Both the position numbers and the translations under genes were made by a program. Positions 60,670 through 64,000 of a DNA stretch of 64,000 nucleotides are shown one piece after another. The DNA is from Mesorhizobium sophorae (GTDB lineage: Bacteria > Pseudomonadota > Alphaproteobacteria > Rhizobiales > Rhizobiaceae). A model generated the notes under the pieces. That model did not search any database. It saw only the letters and a list, made by a program, of their open reading frames with translations, and had not been told where the DNA came from. The stretch lies in the NCBI RefSeq assembly GCF_002270415.1, contig NZ_NNRI01000022.1, forward strand, positions 682,001-746,000, in the 5' to 3' direction. Position 1 is the stretch's first letter. Each line of letters starts with the position of its first letter.

Positions 60670-61650
60670 ATGCGTGGAATAGCGGCAATCCTGCGAGCAC
60701 TGTTCTCCGCCTGGATTCCAGCGCTGATCGAGATGGCTCACCGCTTCTGTCGCCGGTGGCGGCTGGGGGGTGACCGTCGGGTCGACCAGAAGGGGTCCCG
60801 GGCACATTGCGTGCCGATCGACCATCCTGCATTCTGCCGGCCCGATCCGCTGATCTACGATCAATACTATCTGATCGGCTTTGGCCTCGCGGTGACCTGG
60901 GACAATCCCGACATCGAGGTGCGCCAGGGTGGGGTGCCCGTTCCCGCCGGCAAGTTGCAGGCTGACACCGACTACGAGGTGCGCGTCCGCATCTGGAACG
61001 CCTCCAAGGATGCCGTCGTCGTCAATGTGCCGGTTCACCTGTCCTATCTGTCGTTCGGCATCGGAACCGTGTCGAATCCGATAGACACCCGGCCGGTCTC
61101 GGTAGGGGTGATCGGATCCGCCAGCCAACCCGGGTTCGTCTCCTTCGACTGGCATACGCCTCGGGAAGCAGGTCACTATTGCCTGCAGGCCTTGCTCGAC
61201 CCGGCCGACGATGCCAACTTCGCCAACAATCTCGGACAGAAAAACACCGATGTCGGGCTGGCGCAGTCGCCGGCGACATTTCAATTCGAGCTGCGCAACG
61301 CCACCCGCCGGCCGCACCGGTATCGCTTCACCGTCGATGCCTACACCATTCCGCCGCTCAACCCCTGCCGTGACGACCGCCAACCGACAGAGGAGGCCGT
61401 CAAGGCCGAGCAGAAGCGCCGGCTGGCGGCACATTTGCCGGCGGTTCATCCGCTGCCGCCTGGCTGGAAGGTCGAGATTTCCCCTGACCACCCGTCGCTG
61501 GCACCGGGCGAACAGGTGACGATCACGGCGGTCGCCACCCCGCCGAACGGCTGGACCGGCCGGCAAGCCCTCAATTTGAATGCGTTCGACGAGGGTGAGC
61601 ACGCCAGCGGCGGCGTCACCTTGACCGTCCTCAGCAGAGTGGAGCCGTGA
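60670..61650 (+). CDS. Hypothetical protein with Ig-like (CARDB-type) repeats
   Basis: 326 aa from the ATG at 60670, which has GGGAG upstream; the frame is open to 60559. Residues ~55-205 resemble a CARDB-type Ig fold (YEVRVRIWNASKDAVVVNVPV; GHYCLQALLDPADDANFANN), and a second beta domain ends VTITAVATPPNGWTGRQALN. Its stop overlaps the next gene. Probably part of a two-gene unit with the membrane protein that follows. Function unknown. Confidence 0.7.
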   Translation: MRGIAAILRALFSAWIPALIEMAHRFCRRWRLGGDRRVDQKGSRAHCVPIDHPAFCRPDPLIYDQYYLIGFGLAVTWDNPDIEVRQGGVPVPAGKLQADTDYEVRVRIWNASKDAVVVNVPVHLSYLSFGIGTVSNPIDTRPVSVGVIGSASQPGFVSFDWHTPREAGHYCLQALLDPADDANFANNLGQKNTDVGLAQSPATFQFELRNATRRPHRYRFTVDAYTIPPLNPCRDDRQPTEEAVKAEQKRRLAAHLPAVHPLPPGWKVEISPDHPSLAPGEQVTITAVATPPNGWTGRQALNLNAFDEGEHASGGVTLTVLSRVEP

Positions 61651-62684
61651 TGGCCACCGACGACAAATCCTGGACCACGTGCACGACCGCGGACAAGGTG
61701 ATCTCGGTCAACCAGTACATCAGCGCGGCGATCACCAGCGGCATATTCGCGGCCGTCATGGCTGTGGTGCTGATCGCGATGGGCGAACCGTGGTGTTTGC
61801 CGATTGCGCTTGTGGTGACCGGGATTGTCTGGATCCTCGCCTATTGCGACTGGTGGCTCAACAACCGGCTGGTTTGTCTCGGCGACAAGAGCCCGGTCAG
61901 CGTTGTCGGCATGGTCATCAGCATCGAGCCGCCGTCAGAGAAGACATGGCCCGGAAGCCTGGACTCCGACTACAGCCTCAACCTGCTGCTGCCGAACAAC
62001 CCGGTGGGCGTCAGCCAGGCCGTTGCCGGCGCCAGCGTTCCGTTCGGCTACCTGATGGCTGAAACCGCCACCACCTCCTCGCACGGCTTGCTGTTCACCG
62101 GGAATCCAGCGGAGGACAAGGCGACCGGGGTAAAATCAGAGGCACTGCACGTGGAGTTCGAGGGCGCGTCGATCCACGACCTGCAGACCGTCAACATCCT
62201 CGCGCTGATTGCAGCCCTGACGGCGCTGGCGGTCTGCATGTCGGGCGTCGGCGTGGTCGTTGCCTACATCCTGGCGCTTCTCGCCTTGCTTGCCGCGCTG
62301 CTTGGCGCGGCCTTCAGCAGTTCGGACACGGCCAGCCCGAGCGATGCCGGCCTGCCCAGCATCGAGGTCAACAAGGGCGATGGAACCGGAGCGACAATCC
62401 TGGGTGTGACCGGCCGATGGGTCTATGACGCCGGACATATCCACGACAGCTTTCATGAAGGCCACAACGAACTGCATCCGGTCCAGCAGGCGCAGATCCT
62501 GGGAGGGCCGTGGGACGGTGACTGGCCCCCCGATATCGACGGGATCATTCGCGGCTACCAGGATGGCTACGCGCAATCCCAGGATCCGCTCACCAAAAGT
62601 GAGCAGGCGCGACCCGGCTCCAAGTGGTCGGTGCATCCCTATGTCGACGGCTGCAACGACCGGCCGGATCATCCTCCGCACTAG
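61650..62684 (+). CDS. Hypothetical membrane protein
   Basis: 344 aa from the ATG at 61650 (a GTG at 61647 is also possible). Two N-terminal membrane helices (AAITSGIFAAVMAVVLIAMG; PIALVVTGIVWILAY) and a central hydrophobic pair (ILALIAALTALAVCMSGVG; AYILALLALLAALLGA). The C-terminal part (GVTGRWVYDAGHIHDSFHEG) is His-rich and could bind metal. It overlaps the Ig-like gene, so the two are translated together. No family recognised. Confidence 0.7.
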   Translation: MATDDKSWTTCTTADKVISVNQYISAAITSGIFAAVMAVVLIAMGEPWCLPIALVVTGIVWILAYCDWWLNNRLVCLGDKSPVSVVGMVISIEPPSEKTWPGSLDSDYSLNLLLPNNPVGVSQAVAGASVPFGYLMAETATTSSHGLLFTGNPAEDKATGVKSEALHVEFEGASIHDLQTVNILALIAALTALAVCMSGVGVVVAYILALLALLAALLGAAFSSSDTASPSDAGLPSIEVNKGDGTGATILGVTGRWVYDAGHIHDSFHEGHNELHPVQQAQILGGPWDGDWPPDIDGIIRGYQDGYAQSQDPLTKSEQARPGSKWSVHPYVDGCNDRPDHPPH

Positions 62685-62894
62685 GTGGTTGCAGGCGACG
62701 ACGCCAAGGAGCTTCTGGGTGCGGTCGCGAGCTTGTGCATGCATACAGGCAGGGCCGTCGCGGCCGGCGCGTTAGGACAGTCGATACATGCGAATCCTTT
62801 CAAGCGGTTGTGCGCACCGGTTCAGATTTTGAGTCCGCGGCTTGAGAATCTGCTCGCCCTTGGGCAACATGGCGGCCATGCCTGAGACGCGAGA

Positions 62895-63611
62895 ATGAAC
62901 AAGCCGATTTCTGCCGCATCGCCGCGCAAGGCGACGATGACGCTGACCGAGGCGCTCGTTGCCCGCACGATGCGTGCGGTCGAAGATGCCGGGCCGACGC
63001 CGGGCATGGTCTACATGACCGACGCCGACTATGCGCGCATCCGCGATGAGGTGCTGGCCGGCGCGCCGCCTGGACCCGTAAAACTGTTCGCCTATGGCTC
63101 GCTGCTGTGGAAGCCGGTCGGCGAGGTGAGCGGCGGCGAGCGTGCGGTTGCGACCGGCTGGCATCGTTCGTTCTGTTTTACGGTCAAGCGCTTCCGGGGC
63201 ACGGTCGAGCAGCCAGGCCTGATGATGGCGCTCGACCGCGGCGGCCAGTGCCAGGGCATGGTTTTTGAGATCGCCGAACCGGTGGCAGCCAATCTGGAAG
63301 CGCTGCTGCGCCGCGAGATGACCGTCCTGCCGGCTGTCAACGTGCCGCGCTGGCTGCAGGTCAGGACAGAAGGCGGCATGAGCCGCGCGCTCGGTTTCGT
63401 CGTCGATCCCGCCAATCCGCGCTATGCCGGCAAACTCGACAAGCAGGCGATCGCGGCGACGCTGGCCAGGGCCGTCGGCCACTGGGGTTCGGGTGCGGAA
63501 TATCTGTTCGAGACGATCCGCCATCTCGAAGCTTGCGGCATCCGCGACCGCAATCTGTGGCAGTTGCAGGAACTGGTGGCCGAGGAGATCGGTCGTACCG
63601 ACGCCGGCTGA
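62895..63611 (+). CDS. Gamma-glutamylcyclotransferase, ChaC type
   Basis: 238 aa. The YGSL substrate loop is in VKLFAYGSLLWKP, and the GLMMALDRGGQCQGMVFEI and MTVLPAVNVPRWLQV segments follow the ChaC pattern. ChaC enzymes cleave glutathione to 5-oxoproline and Cys-Gly in the cytoplasm. Monocistronic; the downstream ArsR gene has its own operators. Confidence 0.87.
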   Translation: MNKPISAASPRKATMTLTEALVARTMRAVEDAGPTPGMVYMTDADYARIRDEVLAGAPPGPVKLFAYGSLLWKPVGEVSGGERAVATGWHRSFCFTVKRFRGTVEQPGLMMALDRGGQCQGMVFEIAEPVAANLEALLRREMTVLPAVNVPRWLQVRTEGGMSRALGFVVDPANPRYAGKLDKQAIAATLARAVGHWGSGAEYLFETIRHLEACGIRDRNLWQLQELVAEEIGRTDAG

Positions 63612-63642
63612 AGCTAGCCATTTTCAGCGCCGCCAAATAATA

Positions 63643-63700
63643 TTCAACCAAACGGTTGACAATCAAAAGCCGCACACGCATATTCAACCACATGGTTGAA
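63643..63700. promoter_or_regulatory. Two ArsR-type palindromic operators 40 bp apart
   Basis: TCAACC-AAAC-GGTTGA (63644-63659) and TTCAACC-ACAT-GGTTGAA (63683-63700). Both follow TATTCAACCA, start 40 bp apart (about four helical turns), and the second overlaps the ATG of the ArsR gene. Autorepression is the simplest reading. Confidence 0.68.
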
Positions 63701-64000
63701 TTACTTACATACGAGATGGATCAGGTCTTTCACGCCCTTGGCGACGCGACTCGCCGGCAGATGCTGCGCGAACTCGCCGGTGGCGGGCGCACGGTGAGCC
63801 AGCTGGCCGAACCGTTCGCGATGTCGCTGGCGGCTGCTTCCAAGCACATCAAGGTGCTGGAAAATGCCGGGCTGATCCGTCGCGAAGTGCTCGGCCGCAC
63901 GCATATCTGCCACCTCGAGGCTGGTCCGCTGGCCAGCGCGCATGAGTGGCTTGGAGCCTACTCGCGCTTCTGGACGGGGCGGCTTGAGATATTGGAACGA
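63692..64000 (+). CDS. ArsR-family regulator, N-terminal part (cut by window edge)
   Basis: First 103 codons are seen; the frame is open at the right edge. The winged helix is clear: HALGDATRRQMLRELAGGGR, TVSQLAEPFAMSLAAASKHI and KVLENAGLIRREVLGRTH. No metal-binding CxC is visible in this part. It resembles the ArsR group usually paired with an SRPBCC gene; the next gene is outside the window. Start ATG at 63692 lies inside the downstream operator. Confidence 0.9.
   Translation, partial: MVELLTYEMDQVFHALGDATRRQMLRELAGGGRTVSQLAEPFAMSLAAASKHIKVLENAGLIRREVLGRTHICHLEAGPLASAHEWLGAYSRFWTGRLEILER

Noticed and set aside
1..64000. tRNA, rRNA or CRISPR arrays
   Set aside because: No cloverleaf-like or rRNA-like segment and no regularly spaced short direct repeats were noticed by eye; the repeats found are palindromic mosaic elements.

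Overview
The window looks like chromosomal DNA of a Mesorhizobium-type alphaproteobacterium (Rhizobiales). This is inferred from high GC, dense ABC-transporter operons, ~160-bp palindromic mosaic repeats of the rhizobial RIME type, a CTAGAGC-bounded repeat typical of this group, and a perfect TTAA-N7-TTAAC CtrA-type box. No database search was possible; functions come from motifs and gene order.

Layout. 1-3.9 kb: assimilatory nitrate/nitrite reduction (nirB 3' end, nirD, nasA); nasA carries an in-frame palindromic repeat. 4.0-4.8 kb: orphan BrnA-like protein, composite repeat, cupin protein. 4.8-10.9 kb (minus): polyamine-type ABC operon (Xre-cupin regulator, binding protein, two permeases, ATPase, FAD amine oxidase) with a palindromic operator in front of the regulator. 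11.3-15.1 kb: two overlapping half-transporter genes forming an asymmetric ABC exporter. 15.3-23.0 kb: peptide/nickel-type importer (fused double ATPase, binding protein, two permeases) with a flavin monooxygenase and a DUF427 protein; the binding-protein gene has a -1 frameshift. 23.3-32.6 kb: a second Opp/Dpp-type importer with a GNAT acetyltransferase, a cytoplasmic GH20 hexosaminidase and a ROK repressor. Nearly identical 15-17 bp palindromes lie upstream of both the importer operon and the ROK gene, arguing for one regulon that imports and degrades N-acetylhexosamine (chitin-like) oligosaccharides.

32.8-42.6 kb: a second flavin monooxygenase, ThuA-like protein and aldehyde dehydrogenase; a third palindromic repeat; an amidase; small proteins; a divergent TetR/SDR pair with a quinone oxidoreductase; an SRPBCC protein. 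42.8-46.7 kb: a three-subunit molybdenum hydroxylase with its own MoaD-like protein.

46.7-57 kb is accessory: small hypotheticals, a low-GC M35 (Lys-N type) metalloprotease, a SnoaL/NTF2-like gene split by an IS5-family element (its original reading frame can be rebuilt exactly), a membrane-anchored protein with two haem-binding motifs, and a large cyclase-AAA ATPase protein whose catalytic Asn is replaced by His. 57-64 kb: DUF2270 membrane protein, divergent MFS/LysR pair, an Ig-like/membrane protein pair, ChaC-type gamma-glutamylcyclotransferase, and the start of an ArsR regulator behind two evenly spaced palindromes.
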